Part shown: positions 14,387 to 21,110 of the stretch, piece after piece
Position numbering within the stretch: the first letter of the stretch is position 1
Layout of the letters: each line of letters starts with the position of its first letter
Source: a bacterium
Lineage (GTDB): Bacteria; Gemmatimonadota; Gemmatimonadetes; Gemmatimonadales; Gemmatimonadaceae
Direction of reading: 5' to 3'
Length of the DNA: 21,110 nt
NCBI GenBank assembly: GCA_021802745.1
Contig: JAJZRK010000027.1
Span: 1-21,110, forward strand
Program-made: the position numbers and the translations under genes
Notes under the pieces: model-generated
What the model saw: only the letters and a program-made list of their open reading frames with translations
Databases searched by the model: none
What the model was told of the DNA's origin: nothing

Positions 14387-14981
14387 TGGTGAAGGCTCCT
14401 GCGATCGCCCCGCGGAGCCACTCGGGGGCCATCATGCTCACGTAGCGCAACTGCTGTCGCTCCTCCGCCGACAGGCGCGCGCCCACGAGCGCGAGTGCCT
14501 CGCGGACCTGCGATGGGCCCAGCCATGCCAGGGCACGCACGACCTCTCCCACCCTCGTATGCGGCGCGACCAGCATCCACTGGGGAGCCTTGCGAAGGAC
14601 CACCGTCTCTGGCCCGAGCTGAAACGTGCGTGTTGCGCCGGAGGTGAGGTACCCCAATTGCATGGGTACCTGCGTCGTCAGCTTCAACTTGTTGGCGGCC
14701 ACCGCTCCGTTGGGGACAATGGTCTCCGCACTGATCTGGCGAAGCTGCTCGACCACGCGCTCCGCGTACGGCGTGCGCTTGCCGAATCGCGATGCCACGA
14801 GTGCGACGTACTCGCCACGCCCGATGCGCACCAGCCGTCGTTGCTTGGCCAGTCGGGAGAGCGCCTGATCGACGGCAGGTCGCGAGCCCAGACGCGCGAA
14901 CGACGCTGCCCGGACGGGCGAGCCTTCCGGGAGCGTGGTGACATGCTTCTCGATCCTGGCGGCGACGGAATAGCGACCCAT
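14379..14981 (-). CDS. AbiEi-type antitoxin (DUF6088-like)
   Basis: A 200-residue protein. The N-terminus is a winged-helix unit (about 1-62: ARIEKHVTTLPEGSPVRAAS, RPAVDQALSRLAKQRRLVRI, GRGEYVAL). The middle holds AERVVEQLRQISAETIVPNG, AVAANKLKLTTQVPMQLGYL and TSGATRTFQLG, the DUF6088/AbiEi C-terminal pattern, followed by helices ending RQQLRYVSMMAPEWLRGAIA. The ATG at 14981 is chosen: AGGAGG lies at 14986-14991, and the ATG at 14996 would be upstream of the predicted transcript start. Expected role: repressor and neutraliser of the AbiEii toxin encoded next, now destroyed. Confidence 0.85.
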   Translation of the reverse strand: MGRYSVAARIEKHVTTLPEGSPVRAASFARLGSRPAVDQALSRLAKQRRLVRIGRGEYVALVASRFGKRTPYAERVVEQLRQISAETIVPNGAVAANKLKLTTQVPMQLGYLTSGATRTFQLGPETVVLRKAPQWMLVAPHTRVGEVVRALAWLGPSQVREALALVGARLSAEERQQLRYVSMMAPEWLRGAIAGAFTNG

Positions 14982-14989
14982 GATTCCTC

Positions 14990-15026
14990 CTGTCATGATT
15001 ATAGCAGACTATCTGACAGAATACAA
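14990..15026 (-). promoter_or_regulatory. Promoter and operator of the second AbiEi-type antitoxin
   Basis: On the minus strand a perfect TATAAT (15003-14998) is preceded by TTGTAT (15026-15021) with a 17-bp spacer. CTGTCA (14990-14995) and TGACAG (15014-15019) form a 6-bp inverted repeat around the -10 box, a likely autorepression site. The strong AGGAGG at 14991-14986 follows. Confidence 0.65.
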
Positions 15027-15053
15027 GTAACATGTTATTAAACATAACGTTAC
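15027..15053. repeat. AT-rich imperfect inverted repeat GTAAC-AT-GTTAT / ATAAC-GTTAC
   Basis: GTTAT (15034-15038) pairs with ATAAC (15044-15048) across a 5-base loop. The outer GTAAC (15027-15031) pairs with GTTAC (15049-15053), with a two-base bulge. It lies just upstream of the antitoxin promoter in the most AT-rich patch of the window; it may be a regulator site or an old element end. Confidence 0.35.
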
Positions 15054-15177
15054 GACGAATATACCATGACCAGCAATCCATAACACACTGCGACTACGAT
15101 ACTTGGCGCATCGGTTGCTCGGCCCGGGGCAGCCGGCGAGCCGAATCCACCAAGGCACCAGCCGCCATGCCCCCCCC

Positions 15178-15223
15178 TTGCTCCCCACCACTTCATCCCC
15201 TATACTGAACCACATGGTTCAGT
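15178..15223 (+). promoter_or_regulatory. Leaderless promoter with palindromic operator over the ArsR start codon
   Basis: TTGCTC (15178-15183), 17 bp, TATACT (15201-15206), then seven bases to the ATG at 15214, so the message probably starts at the ATG. ACTGAACC (15204-15211) and GGTTCAGT (15216-15223) are perfect 8-bp inverted arms around ACAT, covering the -10 box and start codon. This is a near-ideal self-repression site for the ArsR-family product. Confidence 0.7.
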
Positions 15224-15579
15224 TTACCCGCGCCAACTTCGATGCCGCGTTCGGGGCACTCTCCGACGCCACCCGGCGCGGGGTGCTGGAGCAGCTCGGG
15301 CGGTCGGACGCTTCCATCACCGTCCTTGCCCAGCGGTTCCACATGACCCTCACGGGCATGAAGAAGCATGTCCACGTGCTGGAGCAGGCGGGGCTCGTCA
15401 CCACGGAGAAGGTCGGACGCGTGCGCACCTGCCGGCTGGGCCAACGCGGTCTGCAGGAAGAGGCGGAGTGGATCGAATGGTACCGCCAGCTCTGGAGCGA
15501 ACGCTTCGACGAGCTGGACAAGGTGGTCGAGAACCTGAAACGAAAGGAGCGAGCCGATGGACGCAAGAAGCGCAGGTGA
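15214..15579 (+). CDS. ArsR-family transcriptional repressor
   Basis: A 121-residue winged-helix protein: FDAAFGALSDATRRGVLEQL (helices 1-2), then ASITVLAQRFHMTLTGMKKH-VHVLEQAGLV (recognition helix about 45-58) and the wing TTEKVGRVRTCRLG. A basic helix ends the protein. It lacks the Cys pair of metal-sensing ArsR proteins, so it belongs to the large non-metal group commonly found upstream of SRPBCC (AHSA1) genes. The start at 15214 is fixed by domain start and promoter spacing; an upstream extension to 15103 has no family sequence. It overlaps the next gene by 23 bases. Confidence 0.9.
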   Translation: MVQFTRANFDAAFGALSDATRRGVLEQLGRSDASITVLAQRFHMTLTGMKKHVHVLEQAGLVTTEKVGRVRTCRLGQRGLQEEAEWIEWYRQLWSERFDELDKVVENLKRKERADGRKKRR

Positions 15580-16063
15580 AGCCGCCGCAAACAAGAACCA
15601 GACGACGGTGGAACGGACGTCCGATCGCGAACTCGTCGTCACGCGAACCGTCAATGGTCCGGCGCGCCTCGTGTTCCAGGCGTTCACCAAGGCCGATCTG
15701 TTCAGGCAGTGGTGGGTGCCAAGATCGTACGGCCTGAACCTGCTCTCCTGCGAGATTGATGCTCGTGTTGGCGGCGGCTACCGTTTGGTCTTCAAGCACG
15801 AGGACTCGACCATGGAGTTCTTCGGCAAGTACCTGGAAGTGACACCCCCTTCGCGTCTCGTCTGGACCAACGAGGAAGGCGACGGCGGCATCACCGTCTC
15901 CACGGTGACCCTCGAGGAAACCGCCGGCAAAACGCTGGTCGTGCTCCGCGATCTCTATCCCTCCAAGGAAGCGCTCGACGCCAACTCCGGATCCACCGGT
16001 GCGATGCCTGAGGCGTTCGACCAACTCGACGAACTCCTCGCCAGCCTGGGATCATCCTTGTAG
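15557..16063 (+). CDS. SRPBCC (AHSA1-like) domain protein
   Basis: A 168-residue protein with the START-like/AHSA1 fold: VVTRTVNGPARLVFQAFTKA, LFRQWWVPRSYG, CEIDARVGGGYRLVF, FGKYLEVTPPSRLVWTN and the C-terminal helix EAFDQLDELLASL. These proteins bind small hydrophobic ligands in a deep pocket. The ArsR-SRPBCC pair is very common, and the pair is usually thought to sense or handle an unknown small molecule. AAAGGAG seven bases before the ATG supports the start. About 20 extra residues at the N-terminus precede the fold. Confidence 0.88.
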   Translation: MDARSAGEAAANKNQTTVERTSDRELVVTRTVNGPARLVFQAFTKADLFRQWWVPRSYGLNLLSCEIDARVGGGYRLVFKHEDSTMEFFGKYLEVTPPSRLVWTNEEGDGGITVSTVTLEETAGKTLVVLRDLYPSKEALDANSGSTGAMPEAFDQLDELLASLGSSL

Positions 16064-16119
16064 GACGCCCGCCGATACCACTCGCCGTTCATTGACAACC
16101 ATCAGGCACGGGCGGAACG

Positions 16120-16548
16120 ATGACAGACAGGAACCAGCTCTTCGACACCGCGCGCTCGCCGCGCCGGCGCATCATGCCGGTGGACGTGGACACCGCGCGG
16201 TGCCGCACGGTGACCTCCGAGGTGCGCGCCACTGGGCGCGTCGAAGCGCTCAACGCGGTGGAACTGAAGCCCGACGAGTCCGGGCGCGTGGTGGCGCTGT
16301 TGTTCCGCGAAGGGCAGCAGGTTGATTCGGGCACGCCGCTCGTGCGCATTGACGCTGATCTGCTGCGCGCGCTGCACACCATGGATCCGCAGCGCGCCGT
16401 CATCGAGGTGCCCGAGCGGTACGCCGGCGAGCTCCACATCGGTCAGCCGATTGCCTTCACGGTTGCGGCGCACGAAGGGCGCACGTTCCACGCGAAGGTC
16501 GAGTTCATTGACCCGGTGGTGCCGCGGCCGCGGGCGGTGGCGCAATGA
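16120..16548 (+). pseudogene. Internally deleted RND-type periplasmic adaptor (MFP/HlyD family) remnant
   Basis: This 142-codon frame is intact but holds only two separated slices of a ~370-residue membrane fusion protein. Residues 30-82 (SEVRATGRVEALNAVELKPD, SGRVVALLFREGQQVDSGTP, LVRIDAD) are the first half of the lipoyl domain. Residues ~90-133 (DPQRAVIEVPERYAGELHIG, QPIAFTVAAHEGRTFHAKVE, FIDPVVP) are a beta-barrel segment. The coiled-coil hairpin and second lipoyl half between them, the signal/lipobox and the C-terminal domain are missing. It cannot bridge an efflux pump. GGCGGA before the ATG and ATGA coupling to the next gene mean it may still be translated. Confidence 0.7.
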
Positions 16549-17024
16549 AAGCCAAGAACACCATCTGTCTCTGGTACAATGGCGACGCAGAGGAGGCGGC
16601 GCGGTTCTACGCCGAGACCTTTCCCGATTCGTCCGTCCACGCGGTGCACCGCGCCCCGGGCGACAATCCGTCGGGGAAGCAGGGCGACGTCCTGACCGTC
16701 GAGTTCACGGTGATGGGCATTCCGTGCCTCGGCCTCAACGGCGGCCCGAAATACAAGCACAGCGAGGCGTTTTCATTTCAGGTTTCCACCGCGGACCAGG
16801 CCGAAACCGACCGGTACTGGAATGCCATCATCGAGAATGGGGGAGAGCCGAGCCAGTGCGGCTGGTGCCGCGACAAGTGGGGCCTGTCGTGGCAGATCAC
16901 GCCGGCCGCGCTGATGGAGGCGTTCACCGACCCCGATCGCGCCGCCGCCAAGCGCGCGTTCGAGGCGATGATGCAGATGAGCAAGATTGACATCGCGGCC
17001 ATCGAGGCGGCGCGGCGCGGCTGA
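16545..17024 (+). CDS. VOC family protein (PhnB-like, glyoxalase fold)
   Basis: A 159-residue protein of the PhnB/3-demethylubiquinone methyltransferase-like branch of the VOC superfamily. It starts NTICLWYNGDAEEAARFYAE and continues with VEFTVMGIPCLGLNGGPKYK, SEAFSFQVSTADQAETDRYW and GWCRDKWGLSWQITPAALME. The family's members bind metals or small ligands; several are annotated as methyltransferases without evidence. It overlaps the adaptor remnant by ATGA and most likely belongs to the ArsR-SRPBCC transcript, a common neighbourhood for such genes. Confidence 0.88.
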   Translation: MKAKNTICLWYNGDAEEAARFYAETFPDSSVHAVHRAPGDNPSGKQGDVLTVEFTVMGIPCLGLNGGPKYKHSEAFSFQVSTADQAETDRYWNAIIENGGEPSQCGWCRDKWGLSWQITPAALMEAFTDPDRAAAKRAFEAMMQMSKIDIAAIEAARRG

Positions 17025-17096
17025 GGCAGTGAACTGCGTCGCGCATGACCGTCGAGCGCCGGGCTGTGGTTCAGCGCACGGCTTCGGGCATGCGCC

Positions 17097-18128
17097 TCAC
17101 AGCACCCTCCACCACGGAACCGCAACGACGCGATCGTGAAAGGCGATCGTGCGCTCGCCCTCGTGCAGCAGCACGCCCTTGGCACGATCGCCGGCGTACT
17201 CTGAGACAAACTCGACGAGGTGACGCGCGTCGCGCGGCGTGGGCGTGGCGCCGGATTTGACCTCCACCGCCAGCAGGCCGCGCGGCGGCGCTTCCACCAC
17301 AAAGTCAATCTCGCGGCCGTCGGCCGTGCGCCACGTCGAGACGCTCACCGGGCGCAGCTGCGCATCACGCCAGGTGGCAAGATCGGCAAACACCAGATTC
17401 TCGAAGTCCGCGCCGGATGGCGCATGTCGTTCGGTGAGCCGCATCGCGACGCCGGTGTCGTTCCAGTAGAGCTTCGGCGACTTGATGAGGCGTGTCGTGG
17501 CATTTCGCCCGAACGCGGGGACTCGCGTCAGCAGATAAGACGTCTCCATGAGCGCCAGCCACCGGTGCACCTGTGCCTGCCCGAGCCGCGCGTCGCGGCC
17601 GAGTTCCGTCTGGTTGAGCAGGTTGCCGACGCGCGCCGCCGCCACCTGCATTAGCAGATGATACCGCAGCGGATCCTCGACCGTGGCAAGCTCCCGCAGG
17701 TCGCGATCAATGTGCGTGCGCACATACGAGTCGAGCCAGCGCGTCCGGTCGTCCTGATCGGCCACATGAAGGCGCGGCCACGGAAAGCCACCGGTGCGCG
17801 CGTCGGCGCGCCAGTCGCCTTCGGGAAGCGCGAGTGCGTCGAGCCGCTCGCTCCATGACTCGACCGGGTGATTCACGAGGATGTCCCAGGCGCCAGCGGC
17901 GCCGTGGCCAAGCGCCTCGCGCCGGGTGAGGCCGTGCAGGCGAACGTAACTGGCCCGGCCCGTGAGGCTGTCGGCGACCTGCCGCATGGTCAGCGGATTC
18001 GCCGAGCCGGTGACGAGGAAATCCCCGGCGCGCTCTGCCTCACCCCGCCGGCGCGCCGCCCGTGCTGCGCGCCGCGTCCACGTCGCGCGGCCACGCGCCG
18101 TCGCTCCGCCATCGCACTCGGCCACCAC
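17097..18128 (-). pseudogene. 5'-truncated AAA_14/DUF4143 ATPase
   Basis: The first recognisable motif is FLVTGSANPLTMRQVADSLT with GRASYVRLHGLTRREALG (about 37-74). This is the sensor region in the middle of AAA_14 ATPases, normally reached after ~100 residues bearing Walker A and B. Neither Walker motif is present in any frame upstream; the 35 residues before it are low-complexity Arg/Ala from a poor GTG start. The rest is complete: DUF4143 helices (SYVRTHIDRDLRELATVEDP, LNQTELGRDARLGQAQVHRW, KSPKLYWNDTGVA) and a PD-(D/E)XK-like end (REIDFVVE with Asp275, AVEVKSG with Glu289 and Lys291). It is probably inactive as an ATPase. Confidence 0.75.
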
Positions 18129-18249
18129 CAGTACTGGCGCAACGCCCGCGTTCGTTGAATACTAGGTGACTTGGCGTGATAGGGCGGCGAGCCTGCTCCG
18201 CCGCCCGCGCACGTCGCAGGCATTCACGCAGCTCGGGAGGATCACGCAG

Positions 18250-18708
18250 ATGCCGGACACCCTCGGTACGCTCGCGTCGCTCGCCCTCGCCGGCAGTCTG
18301 GCCGTGGAGCGGCTGGTGACCATCGTCAAATCCCTCATTCCCTCGCTCAGCGAGGCGGTCCGCCCGGGATGGGGGGAGTCGGATGCGCGCGCCGACAAGG
18401 ATCGCCGCCTGCGCGTCCTGCTCGTCACGATCTTCGCGAGCCAGCTCACGGCCTTCGTGGTCGCGTCGGGCGACGGAGCCTACGGCGGCACGGTGAAGGT
18501 GGGCCCCACCCTGGAGATCCCGTTTCCGCTCTTCGGCCTCCTCATCAGCGGTGGATCGGCCTTCTGGACGAGCATCATCGCCTACGCGAGCGCCCTGAAG
18601 GACGTGCAGAAGGGCGAGGCGAAGCGCGTCGAGCAGGCGGAGCAGCGCAACTGGACGGGATCACGCGCGCCGGGTGCACCGCCGGCCAGCGTGGTCAAGG
18701 TGCTCTGA
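18250..18708 (+). CDS. Small membrane protein, unknown function
   Basis: A 152-residue protein with three hydrophobic segments: TLASLALAGSLAVERLVTIV (about 5-24), RVLLVTIFASQLTAFVVA (about 60-77) and FGLLISGGSAFWTSIIAYAS (about 100-119). A charged, possibly coiled tail (KDVQKGEAKRVEQAEQ) follows. The ATG at 18250 has GGAGG nine bases upstream, better than the start at 18166. I do not recognise a named family; the layout is holin-like in size, but nothing else here is phage-like. It is the first gene of a tight three-gene operon. Confidence 0.72.
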   Translation: MPDTLGTLASLALAGSLAVERLVTIVKSLIPSLSEAVRPGWGESDARADKDRRLRVLLVTIFASQLTAFVVASGDGAYGGTVKVGPTLEIPFPLFGLLISGGSAFWTSIIAYASALKDVQKGEAKRVEQAEQRNWTGSRAPGAPPASVVKVL

Positions 18709-18711
18709 CCC

Positions 18712-19848
18712 ATGCCCACTCTCGTCTATCTCGTCCATGGCATGGGCTGCGGGGCGGCCGCCAACGGCGGCGCCTCGTGGTCGGCCGATGTGAAGCAGGC
18801 GATGACCAGCATTCAGAAGGCCTTCGGTTTCGCCGCGCTGGAGTGGATGGATCCGATTCCGGACAAGGTGCCGAAGGGGAGTGAGAAGAAGACCTGGGTG
18901 ATCCCGGTCAGCTACTACGACGCGTTCGACCAGTTTCGCGCGGGGGCGCAGGATCGCGCGGCTGCACTCAAGGACATTGCCGGCGGTGCGCTCAGCGATG
19001 CGCGCATCGCCGACCTGGCGGGCGAGCCCTTCCTCTGGAACAACTGCCTCGATGTCCTGCTCTGGTGGTCGGACAAGGCGCAGGCGCGGCCGCAGGCGAC
19101 GGCGGCCATCAACACGGCAATCACGCGTGCCGATGCGCTCGCCCGCAAGCTCAACGACAAGACGCGGCGCATCGTCGTTGCCCACTCGCTCGGCACGGCC
19201 GCGACCACGTATGCGCTGCGGTATCTCGCCGGCAGCGGCCCGTGGCAGGTGACCGGGGGCATTGACGCCTTCGTCACGCTCGCCAACGTGGCGCCCTTTC
19301 TCATTGATGAAAGCGATGTGTATTCGCCGCCGCTCGTTCCGGGAAGCTCGCCCACGCTCGTGCAGAGTTTCGTGAATGTGCGACAGGAACTCGATCCCAT
19401 TCCGTGGCTGCTGCCGTGGCGGCGTCATGAAGCCGCGCATGCGCTCGCGTGGGCGCCGGACTGGGCGACGGCGGAGGCCACGGGTCTGGCGGGGTTGGTC
19501 ACTTCGCTGGGCGTAGTGGCGCCGCCGGGCGGGAAGCCGGAGATCACGCACGTGCATGGCTTCGCCAACTACCTGCTCGCGCGTCAGGTGGCACCGCTGA
19601 TCGCGGGCATGATCCGGGGTGCGAGGTATACGGCGGCCGAGCAGCAGACCATTGACTGGCCGGCGCAGTGGGCGAAGCTGCCGCAGCTGGCCTGCCCGAA
19701 TACCGCGGCCATGACGCAACTGCGCGCGGCGATGGCGACGTTCAGGTCGCATGTCGCCCCGGGAGGAGACCGCCCCGAGGACGGATGGTTCGAACGATTG
19801 CTCACCGGCGCCGAGATGCTGATGGCGGCGAAGAAGGCCTGCCCATGA
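18712..19848 (+). CDS. Alpha/beta hydrolase, unknown substrate
   Basis: A 378-residue protein starting three bases after the membrane protein stop. It begins with the first strand of an alpha/beta hydrolase (TLVYLVHGMGCG), and the nucleophile elbow is VVAHSLGT with Ser159. Acid and histidine candidates lie in QELDPIPWL and EITHVHGFANYLL. There is a long insertion before the elbow (SEKKTWVIPVSYYDAFDQFR, EPFLWNNCLDVLLWW), similar to lipase/PGAP1-like proteins that act on membrane or bulky substrates. No signal peptide, so it is cytoplasmic or held by the membrane partner. The stop overlaps the next start by ATGA. Confidence 0.82.
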   Translation: MPTLVYLVHGMGCGAAANGGASWSADVKQAMTSIQKAFGFAALEWMDPIPDKVPKGSEKKTWVIPVSYYDAFDQFRAGAQDRAAALKDIAGGALSDARIADLAGEPFLWNNCLDVLLWWSDKAQARPQATAAINTAITRADALARKLNDKTRRIVVAHSLGTAATTYALRYLAGSGPWQVTGGIDAFVTLANVAPFLIDESDVYSPPLVPGSSPTLVQSFVNVRQELDPIPWLLPWRRHEAAHALAWAPDWATAEATGLAGLVTSLGVVAPPGGKPEITHVHGFANYLLARQVAPLIAGMIRGARYTAAEQQTIDWPAQWAKLPQLACPNTAAMTQLRAAMATFRSHVAPGGDRPEDGWFERLLTGAEMLMAAKKACP

Positions 19849-20954
19849 CGATCAGTCAATTGCGAAATGCACTGCTGTTGGCGGCGCTGCCGTGCGCCGC
19901 GCTCGCCCGCGCGCTGCCGGCGCAGGACACGAAAGCGCAGGCGGAGTGCACCACCTATCATCCGGCGTATCGCGCCACCGACCCGTCGGCACTCGGCGTT
20001 GCGCTACGGCGTGCAACCTGGCCGACCGCCGAGTTCGACAAGCTGCTCGTGGACAGCGGCCCGGCGGCCACACTGCGCAGGGTGCGCGTGCGCGGCACTG
20101 AACTGGTGGAGCAGGCGCATGGCGGAACGCCGGAGCGGAACGCCACCTGGCTCGCCGTGGACAGCGTGCTGCAACGGGTGATCGGCGGCCTCGAGAAGGG
20201 GCGGGGAAGCACCATTGCCGCGGTCGATGTTCCCGACATGGGTTCGCTGCGCACGGTGCTGCCGCCATTCGGGAGCGGCCTGCTCATTGCCGGCAAGCCG
20301 CTCGCGTTTCAGGACAGCGATCGCGTGGCCTCGGTGGCCATCTGCGCCGTGGCGAGCAGCGCGTACGCCCTGCTCGAGTTTCTGCTGAAGGCCGAACTCG
20401 ATCGCACGGCCGCCACGTACGCGGCCATCGGCGAGCGCTGGAAGCTGTTTGCGTCGAGCAGCTACTCGATGACTTTTGTGGAGCGCCTGGCGGCCAGCTG
20501 CCGACTCTCCGTCGTCGGCTTCGTGCTGAGCCCGACGAGCCAGTGCTGGCGAGGGAAGCGCGAGCACTGGACGCTCGCGGAGCTCAAGCCGCCGCGATGG
20601 CGCACCGTCTTCGCGCACCCCACGGCCGGTTTCGAGCCGATCCTCAAGGCCGACAGCGCGTATCGCACGGCAACGCTCGCCGAGTGGTACGGCATTCTGC
20701 GTCTCGAGTACAAGGGGGACGCGATACGCACGTGGGGGCTCAGCGCCGCCACCGTGCACTTCACGTCCGACCGGTACGCCGCCGGGGGCGTGCTGCACAC
20801 GCCGCTCGGGCGCGTGGGCGTCTTTGATGGGCGGGGCGGGCGAACGGTGGTGATGCTGTCCGGCGACCTGCTGCGCTGGAGCCCGCAGGCGCGCACGGCA
20901 CTGGAGGGGCTGAAGACGCGGACCCTCAACACGATTCGGAAGTCGCTGCGGTGA
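19845..20954 (+). CDS. Exported protein, unknown function (third gene of hydrolase operon)
   Basis: A 369-residue protein with a Sec signal peptide (LRNALLLAALPCAALARALP). The ATG at 19845 is inside the hydrolase stop (ATGA), and the signal peptide confirms it. The mature part alternates helices and strands (ATWLAVDSVLQRVIGGLEKG, SVAICAVASSAYALLEFLLK), with Cys residues that may form disulfides (QAECTTYHP, AASCRLSVV, SQCWRGK). The end is strand-rich (GVLHTPLGRVGVFDGRGGRT). I recognise no family. Coupling to the membrane protein and hydrolase suggests a shared pathway at the cell envelope. Confidence 0.78.
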   Translation: MTISQLRNALLLAALPCAALARALPAQDTKAQAECTTYHPAYRATDPSALGVALRRATWPTAEFDKLLVDSGPAATLRRVRVRGTELVEQAHGGTPERNATWLAVDSVLQRVIGGLEKGRGSTIAAVDVPDMGSLRTVLPPFGSGLLIAGKPLAFQDSDRVASVAICAVASSAYALLEFLLKAELDRTAATYAAIGERWKLFASSSYSMTFVERLAASCRLSVVGFVLSPTSQCWRGKREHWTLAELKPPRWRTVFAHPTAGFEPILKADSAYRTATLAEWYGILRLEYKGDAIRTWGLSAATVHFTSDRYAAGGVLHTPLGRVGVFDGRGGRTVVMLSGDLLRWSPQARTALEGLKTRTLNTIRKSLR

Positions 20955-21066
20955 GAGGGAGACTGCCGATCAGGATTTTCTGCTCGACCGTGCTGATGCA
21001 ACCCGAATTCCGTCTTGCCGGGCACGCGCCGCGGTTGCTGAACTGACCCCCCACCGGAATCACAGC

Positions 21067-21110
21067 ATGCGCCTTCTTCTCCTCGCAATGCTCGCCGGCA
21101 CCGTCTCCAG
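21067..21110 (+). CDS. Start of an exported protein, cut by the window end
   Basis: Only 14 codons are visible: MRLLLLAMLAGTVS, a typical signal-peptide start with one Arg and a leucine-rich core. Nothing can be said about the product. The 112 bp between it and the previous stop show no terminator. Confidence 0.5.
   Translation, partial: MRLLLLAMLAGTVS

Noticed and set aside
8441..15053. Island as an intact mobile element (integron, IS or prophage)
   Set aside because: No transposase, integrase, tRNA target or matching terminal repeats are visible; TA content alone does not prove mobility.
18250..18708. Phage holin
   Set aside because: Size and helices fit, but there is no endolysin or structural phage gene and the partners are an alpha/beta hydrolase and an exported protein.

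Overview
This 21.1 kb window is a high-GC bacterial chromosome segment (or metagenome contig). Many products carry signal peptides or lipobox motifs, and there is a remnant of an RND-type periplasmic adaptor, so a Gram-negative cell is likely. Gene style and the class II ribonucleotide reductase would fit Gemmatimonadota or a similar soil/sediment phylum, but no 16S or marker gene here proves that.

Layout. 86-5142: a gamma-carbonic-anhydrase-like protein, a lipoprotein esterase, three small exported proteins of unknown function on the minus strand (one with a probable signal-peptide frameshift), a GNAT acetyltransferase, and a 490-bp intergenic region with repeated TGTCGT motifs and a perfect DnaA box. 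5143-7710: nrdJ, adenosylcobalamin-dependent ribonucleotide reductase, the only clear core gene, closed by a strong hairpin. 7819-8442: a small hypothetical gene and a start-less remnant.

8441-15003 is a toxin-antitoxin/defence island. It holds (a) a coupled four-gene operon: DUF6364-type antitoxin, PIN toxin, a small conserved protein and a DUF3883 nuclease-like protein, behind a perfect inverted repeat; (b) a minus-strand XRE-ImmA/IrrE regulator with a PIN toxin; (c) an AbiEi antitoxin with an AbiEii toxin that lacks its catalytic core and has an in-frame TGA; (d) a second DUF6364-type antitoxin followed only by the last ~30 codons of its PIN toxin; (e) a second AbiEi-type antitoxin with an AbiEii toxin cut after ~47 codons. 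In three of five modules the antitoxin is intact and the toxin is destroyed.

15178-17024: an ArsR-family repressor with a palindromic operator over its own start codon, an SRPBCC (AHSA1) protein, a shrunken RND adaptor remnant and a VOC/PhnB-like protein. 17097-18128: a DUF4143 ATPase lacking its Walker A half. 18250-20954: a tight operon of a small membrane protein, an alpha/beta hydrolase and an exported protein, all poorly characterised. A signal-peptide start at 21067 runs off the window. No tRNA, rRNA, CRISPR array or intact transposase was seen.
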